Assembly: GCF_001522545.3 (NCBI RefSeq)
Contig: NC_031773.1
Location: 17,494,302-17,558,301, forward strand
Direction of reading: 5' to 3'
From: Parus major
Lineage: Eukaryota > Chordata > Aves > Passeriformes > Paridae
Length of the DNA stretch: 64,000 nt
Below, one piece after another: positions 53,009-64,000 of the stretch; position 1 is the stretch's first letter, and every line of letters begins with the position of its first letter. The translations under genes and the position numbers were made by a program. Under the pieces are notes generated by a model. That model made no database searches. It was not told the DNA's origin and worked only from the letters and a program-made list of their open reading frames with translations.

Positions 53009-54302
53009 CTCTACTGAGTCTCTCACTTATGTAACCATTGTGCTCTATCTTATCAGGTAAGGAGTTTAGTATTGTTAATAATATAAAACTACTATTAAAT
53101 TGTGTAAATAATCTGACTGGAAAGAAAAAAGAAAAAAAAAAAAAACCAAAAAACCCACAAAAAACCAAACCAAACAATTTTGGGCTTTGCCTCCTCTTGA
53201 ATACTTGTCTTGCCAGAAGCCTGGCACTGACAGCAACACTTTTCTTAGTATGAAGCTAAGGTGACCAATACCCAGTCATTCAGCATATCTGAGCTGTCAG
53301 GGAAATGAAATGGATCCACAAAACACCACCAAACCACTGGAGGGTATCTGTTGTGTGGCCTGGAGCTGCTCTGTCCTGCTGATGGAGTGTGTCTCACTGC
53401 TCTGGTGACAGACGTTTTGCTGCACAGCCTGAATTCCTCAAGTGGCCTCTGCAGCACGTGTCAGACTGAAACAGATTTATGTTGTCATCCATGTTGATGA
53501 TATATGATCAGATTGATTGAAGTATGGTGAGGCAGAGACTGAAGAATCAAGCCTTTGAATGCCTATATGAAAGGATTATGTGAACTACCACAGCCAAATG
53601 TAGGCTCAAATGTACAAGGACTTCCAGGGTTAAGGCTATGATAATGTTTATATACAACAAAGAAGTTTTGCCAAAATGTTGGAGCACTGTTTCCAACATG
53701 TCATAGAAATTATTTTCTTCTATAGACAGGTTTTATTGTTTACTCTGTGTATGGGACCGAATGCTCACCTGATAGTAAGGTGATTTGGGATGGCTGACAC
53801 CACCTGTGAATCTGATCTTTAGTTTGTTCTGAAGCTGCACTAAGGAAGTCAGCTGGGTTTGGTCTCCTTATCCCCTTATGTGCAGCCTTTGTTTCTACAG
53901 TGCTTTGGCTTTGTAAGAGAATGAGAAGGTTTTACTACCTAACAAAGAAAGCTTTGACTGGGGCCAAGCTAGGAGAGTCCAAAATTAATGTTCTCAACAA
54001 TGATGCTTTGTTCTCAGAATCTTTTACTTTTTCAGATGGAAGAAAACTAAATAAAACCTGGATAGGGCTATTCTAAAGAACTACATGCCAATATTTGATT
54101 AACTACATTTTTGCTTGGTTTTTTTTTGTGGAACATGATTTACGCAATCACTCTCTGAAAGTCTGCGCTCAGCCTCTTGGCTAATTTCAACAGAGCTTGA
54201 TAGGGGAAAAACATTTAGAGATAACTACCTTTTTATAAGTTTTGTTCAAATAGGCAATTGCGTAAAGGAAATGGCTTCTGAAAGTGTTTGAAGTGAACAT
54301 AA
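53009..54302. other. Noncoding tract inside the inverted repeat
   Basis: AT-rich DNA. An A-rich stretch with CCAAA-type interruptions at about 53120-53176 gives lysine- and asparagine-rich chance frames and resembles the decayed A-rich tails or low-complexity spacers common in birds. No gene is seen. Confidence 0.6.
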
Positions 54303-54610
54303 GATCACAGAATAGTTTGGACTGGACCAGAGCTCATGAAACCAACAGATCTAATTCCCTGCTCAGAGCACACCTAACCAAGTCAACTTGCCTAGTTGAG
54401 TCTTGAACAGTTGCAAAGGTGGGGATGCCATAATGTCTCTGCGTGGTCTGTCCCTGTATTTGTCTATACCAGTGATGAAAAAAAAAAATAATCTTAATAT
54501 ACAAATGAAAATTCCAGTGCTTTAACTAGTGTCCTTCACCTTTTGTACTGTTGCTGCACCTTCAAGAAGAGTCTGGCTCTGTCTTCTCTGTATCCTCTGA
54601 CCAGCTTGCT
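54303..54610 (-). mobile_element. CR1 LINE 3' fragment, diverged
   Basis: In reverse complement this resembles a CR1 tail of an older subfamily. It has the AGATCACAGAATAGTTTGG terminus, then AATTCCCTGCTCAGAG, a CTTGAACAG...GGGGATGCCATAATGTCTCT core, and a GAGTCTGGCTCTGTCTTCTC segment at the far end. A poly-A insertion near 54478-54488 and other changes show high divergence. It abuts the better-preserved CR1 that begins at 54611. It has no coding capacity. The inner boundary is approximate. Confidence 0.75.
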
Positions 54611-55043
54611 ATGAAATCACTGAGTCATTTAGGATGGAAAATATCTTTACAATGAAGTCTAGTCATTAACTTAACACAGCCAAGTCCATCACTGGACTAC
54701 ATACCTGAGCACCACATTTGCATGTCTTTTAAATACCTCCAGGAATAATGATTCCACCACTTTCCTGGAAAGCCTGTCCAATGCTTCAAGAAACTTTTTC
54801 TAGTATCCAATCTAAATCTCTCCTGGTATAACTTAAGGCCATTTTCCACCATCCTATCCCTTGCTTAGGAGGAGAGACCAACTCCCGTTTCAGCACACCC
54901 TCCTTTCAGGTACTTGTAGAGAGTGATAAGGTCTTCCCTGAACTTCCTTTCCTCCAGACTCAACACTCCCAGCTCCCTCAGCTGCTCCTCACAGGACTTG
55001 TACTCCAGACCTTTCACCAGCCCCACTGCTCTTAGAACACTGC
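54611..55043 (-). mobile_element. CR1 LINE 3' fragment, about 430 bp
   Basis: The best-preserved CR1 of the window, in reverse orientation. Landmarks on the plus strand, in order, are an ATCACTGAGTCATTTAGG terminus, AAGTCCATCACTGGACTAC, GAGCACCACATTTGCATGTC, TCTTTTAAATACCTCCAGG, CAATCTAAATCTCTCCTGG, GTACTTGTAGAGAGTGATAA, CTCCCTCAGCTGCTCCTCAC and CTTTCACCAGCCCCACTGCT. It is 5'-truncated and contains only the end of the reverse transcriptase region and 3' untranslated part, without an intact frame. A 79-codon plus-strand frame here is an antisense shadow of the element. It belongs to a different subfamily from the neighbour on its left. Confidence 0.93.
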
Positions 55044-57241
55044 AGTGTAAATTATTTTTTTATATACAATTTGTATTTTTTCATATACAACTTTTTCTCC
55101 TATACAATTCAGTGTTAGCACATACTGAGAACTGTTTGAGAAATATAGTAATTTACAAATAAAATCTCTGATATAAATAGTTTTGTTTAGCAGCACGTGT
55201 TAAAGGTTTTAAATAGTAGAACTAACAGATTCTTCAGATTTGTGCTCATGCGTCCAGAAATTAAAATTAATTTTAACACAAATGTAAAAATATTTATCTA
55301 GAATATTTGCCTTTTTTTTTTCCCCAAGAGGCTCATGACCTGTAAACATTTGAAGACTATGAACCAACAAACACCAATCATGTACCACAAATGGAGATAA
55401 TTGAAATAAAAAATTCATTGTTAATCAAATATGTGACAGTTGAAATTCAATGTATGAATTGTTGCCAGTTTAGAAGGGATTAAGAACTGATTTTTGAACA
55501 TACACTTTTCAGAACTGAGTGAAAAGATGCAAATGGTGTGGCCAAAAGACTGAAATGGACAAATAACACTTAGGAAAGGAAGAGATAAACAAATTTATCA
55601 GCTGTGGTAAATCATTTGGGGAAACCTGAGTAAGATATTTTTACTATGGTAAATCCCAGGATTCTTCATGGATCTTGGATGAGTTCTGCTTGAGCTGCAC
55701 AAGTACAGTACATAAGAATCTGAACCATGTATTTTAAACAGACTTTAGAGAGTGTTTCAAAATGGCCAAAATAAACAACTCCTCCCTCTAAATGGAATTA
55801 ATTTTCTTGTAGAAGCAACACTGTCAATAATACAACTCATTTTAAAGAGATAAGGTAGAACAGGAAAAGGAAACAGTTCATTACTCATAAGGAAAGTGTC
55901 ATTAGTATAAACAGTTCAGCAGGCTTTTCTATCTTCTTTTATTGTAGTTATTGTATTGTAATATGATCCTGCTGTTGCTGAAATACAGCTCAACAGGTAC
56001 AATGCATGTAAGTTCTCAAATTTTAAGTCTTTGGGTAAGGTCATGAAGAGGCAAAGACATTTTATGAGTAGTTCAGGAGAAACTTCTTTGTTCAGTTTTG
56101 TGTTTCTATTTTAATGATGCTTGCAATAGAAATGAGCAAATGTCTGCAGTGGATGTTTCCATACTATGCTGGAGCACTAGAAAATCATTCTCATCCATAT
56201 GATATATGATATAATGATTCTCAAATAATTGCCTTTGCAAAATAACTGTTGTCATTTTTACTGCAGGTGATATTTTCATTTCACTGTTACTTTGTTTATT
56301 TTACTTTTGGCATCCTATTTATTTGGCCGTGAATTTTCCTGAAATTGTGCACGAAGTGCAATTTAGACTCTCACAGTAGAATCTGACATAGTAAGAGTTC
56401 AACAACATATGCGATTTTTTGTTCCTAATTCAATACAGGAGTTAATAGCCAAGGTCCAAGTATGCCGAATTCCATAAGTGAAACAAAAGAAGCTGGTGCA
56501 ATATTTAGACAATTATTGCTACTTGCTGTCATGTTTAGATACTCCCCTGTGGCTTACAAAATAAAGTTTCACAATAGAGTTATATTTCTCTGCCTTTGAT
56601 TAGCCAAACAAAAGACAAGGAATGAAGAGCTAATGTTTTACTTCAGACCTTATCAAGATTTAATTGCCAAACCTGACTGCATTAACTTGACTTCCAGTCA
56701 TCACTACTGAACACAATGCAAAACAATATTTTCTGAGCTCTCTTTATCATGACTCTAAGATTTTCTGTGGGAATGAAAGGCTCATAAAACATATCATAAC
56801 GAAGGGCCTGGAAGCCTCTTCTCAATCTCAGTATTCATATTACTTCATTATTTCCACACCTTGCAAAGAGAGTAATCACTGAGAACTCTGCAGGAGCCTT
56901 TTCAATCCCTGAAATGCCTTTTGACATTGTAATCAAAATAAAATTTCTGAGACAAACTTGAGAATAACCTGTACACTTTTCTTTAATATGTTAATGCTAT
57001 TTTTAAGCAGAAAGAGGAGTTAAATTTATATATTACAGAGATAAAAGTCTTAACTAATGCTTGGATAAATCCCACTCCTGTCCACATAAAGGGAAATTTC
57101 TTGAAGTCATGACCATTCTCAATTTAAAGACCAGCCATGCAAGGAGCTCAAGGCCTTCAAGTCTTCACAGAGAAGTAAATAAGGAACATGGTTAATATTT
57201 TACATTTTATATAAGGAATGTACGGAATAGTTTGGATTATA

Positions 57242-57264
57242 TTTTTTTTTTTTTTATTTTTTTT
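57242..57264. repeat. Poly-T tract
   Basis: T runs interrupted by a single A, leading directly into the palindrome at 57265. On the minus strand this would be an A-rich tail directly downstream of an AATAAA, like the end of a retroposed transcript. I could not identify such a transcript. Confidence 0.85.
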
Positions 57265-57290
57265 TTTATTTTGAGCCAGCTCAAAATAAA
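57265..57290. repeat. Palindrome with AATAAA on both strands
   Basis: TTTATTTTGAGC (57265-57276), CA, then GCTCAAAATAAA (57279-57290). The 12 bp arms are exact reverse complements with a 2 nt centre. The right arm contains AATAAA on the plus strand and the left arm contains it on the minus strand. As RNA either strand gives a short hairpin carrying a poly(A) signal. Whether it is used is unknown. Confidence 0.9.
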
Positions 57291-58846
57291 GATCTGGATA
57301 AAGAGACGAGAGAGGAGCAAGCTGAAGCTGAAGATGCATCTCCGTACTCCTGAAGCATAATGGCTTTGGGAAATTCTAGAAGATGAGTTTTCTGCCACAG
57401 AAAACTTGTCCTACTAACAATTTTGGAAATGCTATGGAATTTCTCTACTTCAAGTTGGTCTTCAAGCTCTAATCCAGTCAATTTTAACATCGCAACATTC
57501 ATCATCAAAGGTGGATTTTTCTTGAAAACAGGGAGACTAAGGAGTGAGTTACCAGATTTTGTGCCTCATTAACTTAAGCAAATAAATTTTGTAATGTATT
57601 TTGTAAACCATATTATTAAACAAATGTCTTTTGTCTTCAGGAGGCCTTTAGAAAATTGTATAGAATCTCACTTCTCTGAAAACTAAAAAACTTTAATTTG
57701 AAGTCTAAATATCCAATTGGATTGTTTCCAGTAGTTGTTAAAAAAAATAATTTAATTTAGAAATTTTGACCCACTTGCAGTAAATTTCACAAGTGTATAC
57801 AAAGAAATCACGTCAGCTTATCTGCATTTAAGATAAAAAGCCCAAAATGTTTTCGCTCCTTTCATAAGAAAGGATTTCCACTCTTATCATCATGAACGGC
57901 ATTCATCATACATCTTTCATTCTGAATTTGTCTTTTCTGACTGGTGAGATTTTTGTGCAGTACTCCTCAAGCTGGGCAAATCCTGATAATGTCAGCAGCT
58001 CTTCTGAACCTTGCTGCCAATGCTCATGCAGATTATGGACTCTGCTGTCATCTGTTTTCCAGTTGCACAAAGCCAGCAACTCCCAGTGATTCCCTGGTCA
58101 ACTAATAGTCACAAGTTTTAAACATTCATTTTCAAATTTCAAATTCATGGATCATAGCAGAAACTCCAACTTAGTAGTGGCAAGAGTCCAAATTCAGCCT
58201 GCCTCACAATAAACACCTGCCATCAAAGAGAACCCAGGAGAGTAGCTGTCCTTGTTTAATCAAAAATAAACATTAACTCAAGCCACTTTAAAAGATGGTG
58301 TAAAGGGAATTTTTCAATATATTTTTTATGACAAGAAAACTTTAAATCATATTTCAGTCTACCTTCTAGTCTGATGTACTCATAGATCTGTTTATCAGAG
58401 AGACTGAACATATCTAGAAATTGTTAAAAATTGTTCTCCTTCTCTTCTTACTTTATTTTTATTCCACATAAACTTTTTCTTTGATTTTTTTCACCACAAG
58501 ATCTCAAAGTAAGAAGTTCATTAATATGTTTTGAGCTCTTTCTCATGCTACAGTCTTTTAAATTCTCAACTAAATCTCACTAATTTCCATGACATTAATT
58601 AGGTTGCACTTATTCCATTATTTTATAATGTGACAATTGTATTTTTTTTATTTTCAGCGATGTTTTATGTTAATCAGTGTCTAATAGATGATGACATTTC
58701 GATATCTTTGAAATTCTTACAGTCTGATGCTGTTGAAGAAATCTGTGGACTGGACTCAAATTTTCTTTTAAAGAAGGTAGAAAGGTTTCTTTTAAACATT
58801 TGAATTCTTACCAGGCAAGAAGGATCTGTATTGTTTTATATAATGG

Positions 58847-59095
58847 AGTATACTCTTTTTTGCATTAGGAATGCAAGTATGAGCTAGTTATCATCCTACA
58901 AGACTTATATCAACACGCTTAATACAATACTGAACTAAACAATAATGTTTCTGGAGTAAAGAGAAAAGACAAAACCTCAGGTACTTGGGAAAAAAATGTT
59001 CTTTTCACAGTCCCTGTGCCCTTCACACTCTCCTCCCTCTTCAAACCAAACACAATGGTAGAGTTCTTAAAGACGGAAAAGAAATGTGTGATTTT
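58847..59095 (+). repeat. 249 bp repeat, copy B (inverted partner at 52760)
   Basis: Ungapped inverted match to 52760-53008, about 89% identical. The best-conserved stretches are AGGAATGCAAGTATGAGCTA and TGTTCTTTTCACAGTCCCTG. Its neighbours on both sides do not match those of copy A. No open frame of note and no recognised family. The similarity extends beyond low-complexity sequence, so chance is excluded. Confidence 0.92.
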
Positions 59096-62000
59096 GTATA
59101 AACGTGTTTTGTATAATGTGTTGTAGTCTTTGTATAAACTTTATCCCCTTTGAAGGCAAGGGCAGTGCAGACCCAGGCTGCAGCACAACCTCTTGCAGGA
59201 TCACCCTGCCCTACTGCCTCCTCCTTGCTGCTTCCCTCACACCGACATCATGAGCAACACAGAAAGGAAAGAGGGGATGGTGCAATGATATATTTGAGGT
59301 ATTTGTTCAAATATTTAAAGTGGAATGGGAGGGAATAGTGAGAATCTGTGTTTCTTTTAAGAGAAAGATCCTGGAGGGAAATTGGGAACTACTGAAGAAA
59401 CTCTCTGGAATATATTTGGAGATCATATGTGCTTTGAAGAGAAAAACAAAGAAACAAAAAAATAAAACAGAAAAAACTTATAGTTTAGAGAAAGGAGTTC
59501 TTAATGTTGCTGGTCACTGATAAAAGTCTGCTTCAGAGTTTTAAAATATTGTCATACTCGGCACCGTTCGATAGCTCTAATTTGGCCATTAAATTCCTGT
59601 CACCTTTGCCCTCTCCTAATGATTGTGACAAAATGCTGTCTGCAATCAGAAAGACTCAATCGCTGTGGGAATGATTTGAATAAACAATCAAGTCTGCATC
59701 TCATCCATCACCTTGACTGATTTCTCTATTCCCTGTTCACCTCTTCATGACATTTGGCAGGTCACTTGATATAAAATATGCAAACAGTGAACTGAAATAG
59801 CCCAAGTCTCCTGAAACAGGCTGACTGAACCAGTCTTAAAGTAGCCATGACTCTTTGCATGGCAAGCACAGATATTTTCTGTAGGTTTTTTCCCTTGCCA
59901 AGTAGGCTGGTGCAGTATTTGTCACCTTTACATTCACAGCACTTGTACTTACAAACCAAGCTCATATGAAGATGGATATTATCTGTTAAATCTCTTGGAT
60001 AGGGGGAAAAATAATTTACAAAAAGGAAGGAACGGTTAGCAGGAAGAAAGGTGGTAATCAAAGTACTGATGAAAGCAAGTAAAGGAATGAGGTGGGTAAT
60101 TAGGCCAACAGAAAAATTATATGTAGAATTTCTCTTCTGCTTTAATGAAATTAGTAAAGATATTTTTAATAGGGTTGAATAAGCCTAAAATTAAGTTATA
60201 TCAAGGTACCTCCAGATGGAATCATCTGAGTATTCCCAGGGCTCTTTGGGTACTTATTGATACCCTGCCATCCACCTGTCTCTGCCAGTCCCACTGAGCT
60301 GGCTGTACCTGTCAGCAGCAGCACACACCAGCTCCCCTACAGCTGCTGCACAGCTCAGCCTGGTGTGCAAGCACAAGCCTAAAGCTGTCAGTTCTAAGTG
60401 GTCTGAGCTGCAAAGGACGGTGCTGATGCCTGGGCATATGGTTCTTTCTGCCAGCTGTGCTATGTGTGGCAAGAGGCTCCCCAAGAAGAGCAATAGGAAA
60501 AGAGCTGGCAATAGGAATCTCCAAAACAGAGCTCACCTGGAGACTCCTTAAGATTAGTGTCTCAGCACACCTAAAATCATTTGAATATCTCCTGGGTGAT
60601 CTACAGAAAAGCATTGTTTGGGTTTTTTCACTCCATTCTCCCATCTTCCCTTTCCATGGTCTCCATTTTCCTGCACCAGCATGTTTGCACACCTTTGTGT
60701 TTCTCACGTGCCTATGAAAGAAAAAGAGCCAAAAGAAAACATCAGGATGTCTTAGTACTTAATTAAGCTCAGCATCAAATCACTCCTAACTTGGGCTTTT
60801 TTCCTTTAGCTTCTGTAGGGAAATATACATAATTAGAGGCAAATTAACCTTACTGTGGAATTGGGAATGATTCTTGGTATGCAGGGGTGCTAGAATATAT
60901 CAGTGATCACCTGTAAAATACCTGTGTGACTGAAGTTCAAGAACCAGTCTTACCTGTTTTCTATAAGAAGTCCTGATTCCAGAATTTAAAGTTTGAAGTA
61001 CAAAGCCAGGCTGGTTTTGGGAGGAATTAATTCTAGTTTACATATCTGAATGTAACTCAAATCAACTTTTTCTCTTAATAGCACAGCTCAAAACTGACCC
61101 TACCTGCTGATTTCTGCCTTTCCTGCCTGTGTTGATAGGCTCTGTTTGAGATAGTTGCATTATAAACAAAATATTTTAAAACAAAGGAGTTTAAAATAAC
61201 CCCAACAAAGGAAGGGTGCTTGGAAAGTCTTTTTCAGAGGTCATTTCATCTATCAGCCCAGACTCAGCTATGCCATCAAAGGCGATACTCATGGAGCTGC
61301 ATCTCCAGTCACAGAAAGAGTGGGACACAGAGCTGCCTCAGCAGTGGGGATGCCTCATCCACACATCAGCTCAGCTCCTCATTCCTGTCCTATGGTTGCA
61401 ACCTGCACTTCCAACACATGGCAAAACAAAAGGATATTAAATATTTTACAGCAGAAAAAATATATATAAATCCGCCACCCTTACTTTTCCAGGACACTTT
61501 CAGCCAGGCAGATTAAAGCCCATCCTGTGGCTTCACAACCATCTGCATGTGAATGAATTGGGAAGAATTTCTAAACCTATGAAGAAGTGACCCAAACTGA
61601 AAAGTGGGATGAGCTACCCCAACAATGGCTATATCGTTATCAGGAGTCACCAATGACAGCAAATCTGCTTTGTCTGGCTAGATTGTACTGCAGGTACAGC
61701 CATGAACAGTATGTGAAGTTGTTTATTAAGTCAATAAAGAAAGATTATATGCCCCTTTTGAATTATTTGACTTTTATTGTTGGATAATAAACCTGAACAA
61801 ATTTTCATATATCAAAAATATGTAAATATATGAACCAGAAATATTATCCAATCATTTTATACATTATTTAACATAAACCTGCTGTTAATCTTCAAAGTTT
61901 TCATCTCTAGGTATTTCATGACGAATTGCAATAAAAAAATATTAAAAAAAGGAGAAAATAAATCTACTTTTTTTGTAAAGATGTGTTCACAAAAGCAAAA

Positions 62001-64000
62001 TAATAAGCTAGTGAAGTGTGATATATCATGGAAGAACTTATATCTTCATAAAAATGACATTCATTTTTATTTGACAAATATTTTATTGCATGTCTCACAG
62101 CTATTAAATAATTCCCAGTTTAATTTTTGTTGTGTCCTAAACAGTCAATAGTAAATACCATATTCCCTTGGCCTCTTATATTTTCATCTATATTCACAAA
62201 GAAAACTTCCACTTTTTCTCTTGTTTTCCTTTTCATCTTATATGCAGAACCCAGTAACTTTTTACCCCAGGGCTCAGTTCTTAGGATATATGGTGACAAA
62301 CTTGCAAGCAATCAGATACAACCCTGCATATTTCACCCTCTCTTCCAGGCTAGATAACTGGAATGCATGAGAATATGGAAGCTCAGTGTGTACACTTAAG
62401 AGCTCATTTTCTGTCTCTGCTTGCCATGATGTATGGGATCCTTAACCCAGTTCTGGTTCTTATCAGCTTCATCTGGAATTAAACATTATTCCTGTAAAGA
62501 CAGCGAAACGTGAAGACTTACCTTAGCATGTCACAGGTGGATTAGTCAGACATCAGACTGGGGCACTGGGGAACCTGTCCTGCCATGGCAAAACACAAAT
62601 TACCTGGGAGACAGAGGATGCTGTAAGCCTTAGTGGTCATTATTACCACTTGACATTGCACTGCTCCTGAGGCACTCCTTTGTTGTATGGAAGGGGAATA
62701 ACCCTTTGCAGATGATATTTGCAATTTTGTGAGTTTTGCACCAGACAAGAGACGATCCTGTTGATGTGTTCCTGGTGTGCCTGGCTGTGCAGCCACGGCT
62801 GCCTGTGGTCAGTGTGCCAGGGCTGCTTTGAACTCAGGAGCCCCCAGCTGGGAACCTGCATGCCTCTCTGCTGCATTTATGGACCCTGATCAGATGCAGG
62901 CAAGAAATAGAAACACAGCTGCTTACTACAGAGTCATCCCAGGCATCTACAAAGCATTTGGAGAACTTTGAGGTCAAATTAGGATGTCTCTTAGTATGGT
63001 GATTGAGCAAGGACTTTCCAGACTACAGTGACTTCTGTTCTGGCCAGATTTTTCAACATATTATAAATGCATGTGACTAAACAGAAATAAAAGAACACTG
63101 CTGAGGCAAAGGACTCGATTCACTTGATCTCAACAGAGATAAAATGAGATCCTAAGCTAGTAACTGAATAGCACAAAACTTGGAAGTGACCTTTGTCTTC
63201 AGTGAATTATAAACAGTGGCAAAATGCATGTGGCAAGAAACTGGGTCCTTTTTTGTTTCATTTTAATATGGCTCTGTAACCTTTCCTGACCTGACCTGAC
63301 CACCTTTCTCTGATGTGACATGGCTGAATATCTATTAGATCCATCTGATGACCAGATTAATGTATTACTACATCACTTCATTGTATAGGAATAGACTAAA
63401 ATAAGCTGTGCAATTACATTAAACAAAAGATGTAATATGTCATTTATACTTAAAAATGGAGAATACCTGATGCAGCAAAGAGTCAGTCTGTCTGAAATTC
63501 AGGATGAAGTCTGAATTGCTAGACTAATATACTAAATCAGAGTTGTAGTGTGGTCATAGTGTTTGCAATCTTGTATTGGAATGCCTTACACTGGACTTTT
63601 CACACCAAGCTTCATTGTTTTCCTTGGAGAGAAATAAATGTAGGAATGAAGGATTTTATTTTGTAAAGGGAGCAAAAAAATGTAATGTCAGGAAGCATCA
63701 CAAGAACAGCCAGCAATTTATTCTATAGTTTATGTGTTTGAAGTCTTTCAGCATCAGTTTGTAGCTCTGTCATCTTTAATATTTTAGAGCTCAGTCAGGT
63801 GCAGCTGGCTGGATACCAGTATCTTTAAATGTTTGTTTTCATCGACTATAATGACGCAGTCTTGAAAGAAGAGAAACCAAAAAGAAGGGTTGCAGTTGTC
63901 CTAAAAACAGATGGTAGTACATATTCAGTGTTCATATATAATGTCAGTTAGCTAATTAATACTAACACAATTTCTGCTGATAGAGTCCTTTCATTACTCT
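59096..64000. other. Noncoding tract with a candidate conserved block
   Basis: The part at about 59555-59760 has higher complexity and four CpGs close together, and is a candidate regulatory element. GC-richer patches at 60240-60560 and 62540-62900 carry overlapping frames on both strands without recognisable motifs. A three-and-a-half-copy CCTGA repeat lies at 63285-63301. No gene, CR1 or LTR is recognised. Confidence 0.5.
63285..63301. repeat. Short (CCTGA) tandem repeat
   Basis: Three exact CCTGA units plus a partial fourth. A minor simple repeat. Confidence 0.9.

Larger units (their letters stand above)
55044..58846. other. Noncoding tract inside the inverted repeat
   Basis: AT-rich DNA with chance frames only, up to about 75 codons. 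It contains the T-rich tract with palindrome at 57242-57290. No other recognisable element. Confidence 0.55.

Noticed and set aside
54923..55162. 79-codon plus-strand serine/leucine-rich frame
   Set aside because: Its first half is the antisense of the CR1 element at 54611-55043, so it is a shadow frame.
60312..60707. 131-codon minus-strand frame, with overlapping plus-strand frames of 62, 86 and 61 codons
   Set aside because: Open frames in several phases on both strands of a GC-richer patch indicate low stop density, not coding. No motif is recognised.

Overview
This window looks like a piece of a bird nuclear chromosome, most likely intergenic DNA or the inside of a very large intron. The base composition is AT-rich with few CpGs, and stop codons are dense in all frames. 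There are no operons, ribosome binding sites or tRNA/rRNA genes. The bird assignment rests on several fragments of CR1 (chicken repeat 1), the dominant LINE of bird and other sauropsid genomes, and on a 623 bp solo LTR whose ends resemble LTRs common in songbirds. A passerine is my best guess. This is inference from remembered family consensus sequences, not a database search.

I found no protein-coding gene I can support. Nearly all open frames are short and low-complexity, overlap on both strands, or open at GTG/TTG/CTG rather than ATG. The longest (minus strand, 10763-11395) is 210 codons only if a GTG start is allowed. From its first ATG it is 170 codons. It is listed as a doubtful candidate.

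Layout. Positions 1 to about 28600 are unique-looking noncoding DNA with a perfect 15 bp-arm hairpin (2200-2234), several exact two-copy micro-duplications, AT-rich palindromes, and a few relatively CpG-rich patches that are candidates for conserved regulatory elements. A short CR1 3' end lies at 28634-28720 and an internal CR1 fragment at 34471-34620. A CTG(8) microsatellite is at 36645-36668. The solo LTR is at 49009-49631, followed by a CpG-dense patch near 50026-50250. From 52760 to 59095 there is a notable structure: two 249 bp copies of the same unrecognised sequence in inverted orientation, about 89% identical without gaps, enclosing 5.8 kb. That enclosed segment carries two adjacent CR1 elements of different subfamilies (54303-55043) and a T-rich tract ending in a 12 bp-arm palindrome with AATAAA on both strands. 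The remainder, to 64000, is noncoding with one more candidate conserved block (about 59555-59760).

No undescribed multi-gene system is visible. The most interesting items are the inverted 249 bp pair, the LTR with its possible target-site duplication, the bidirectional AATAAA palindrome, and the CpG-retaining candidate regulatory blocks. All can be tested by alignment to other bird genomes and to repeat libraries.
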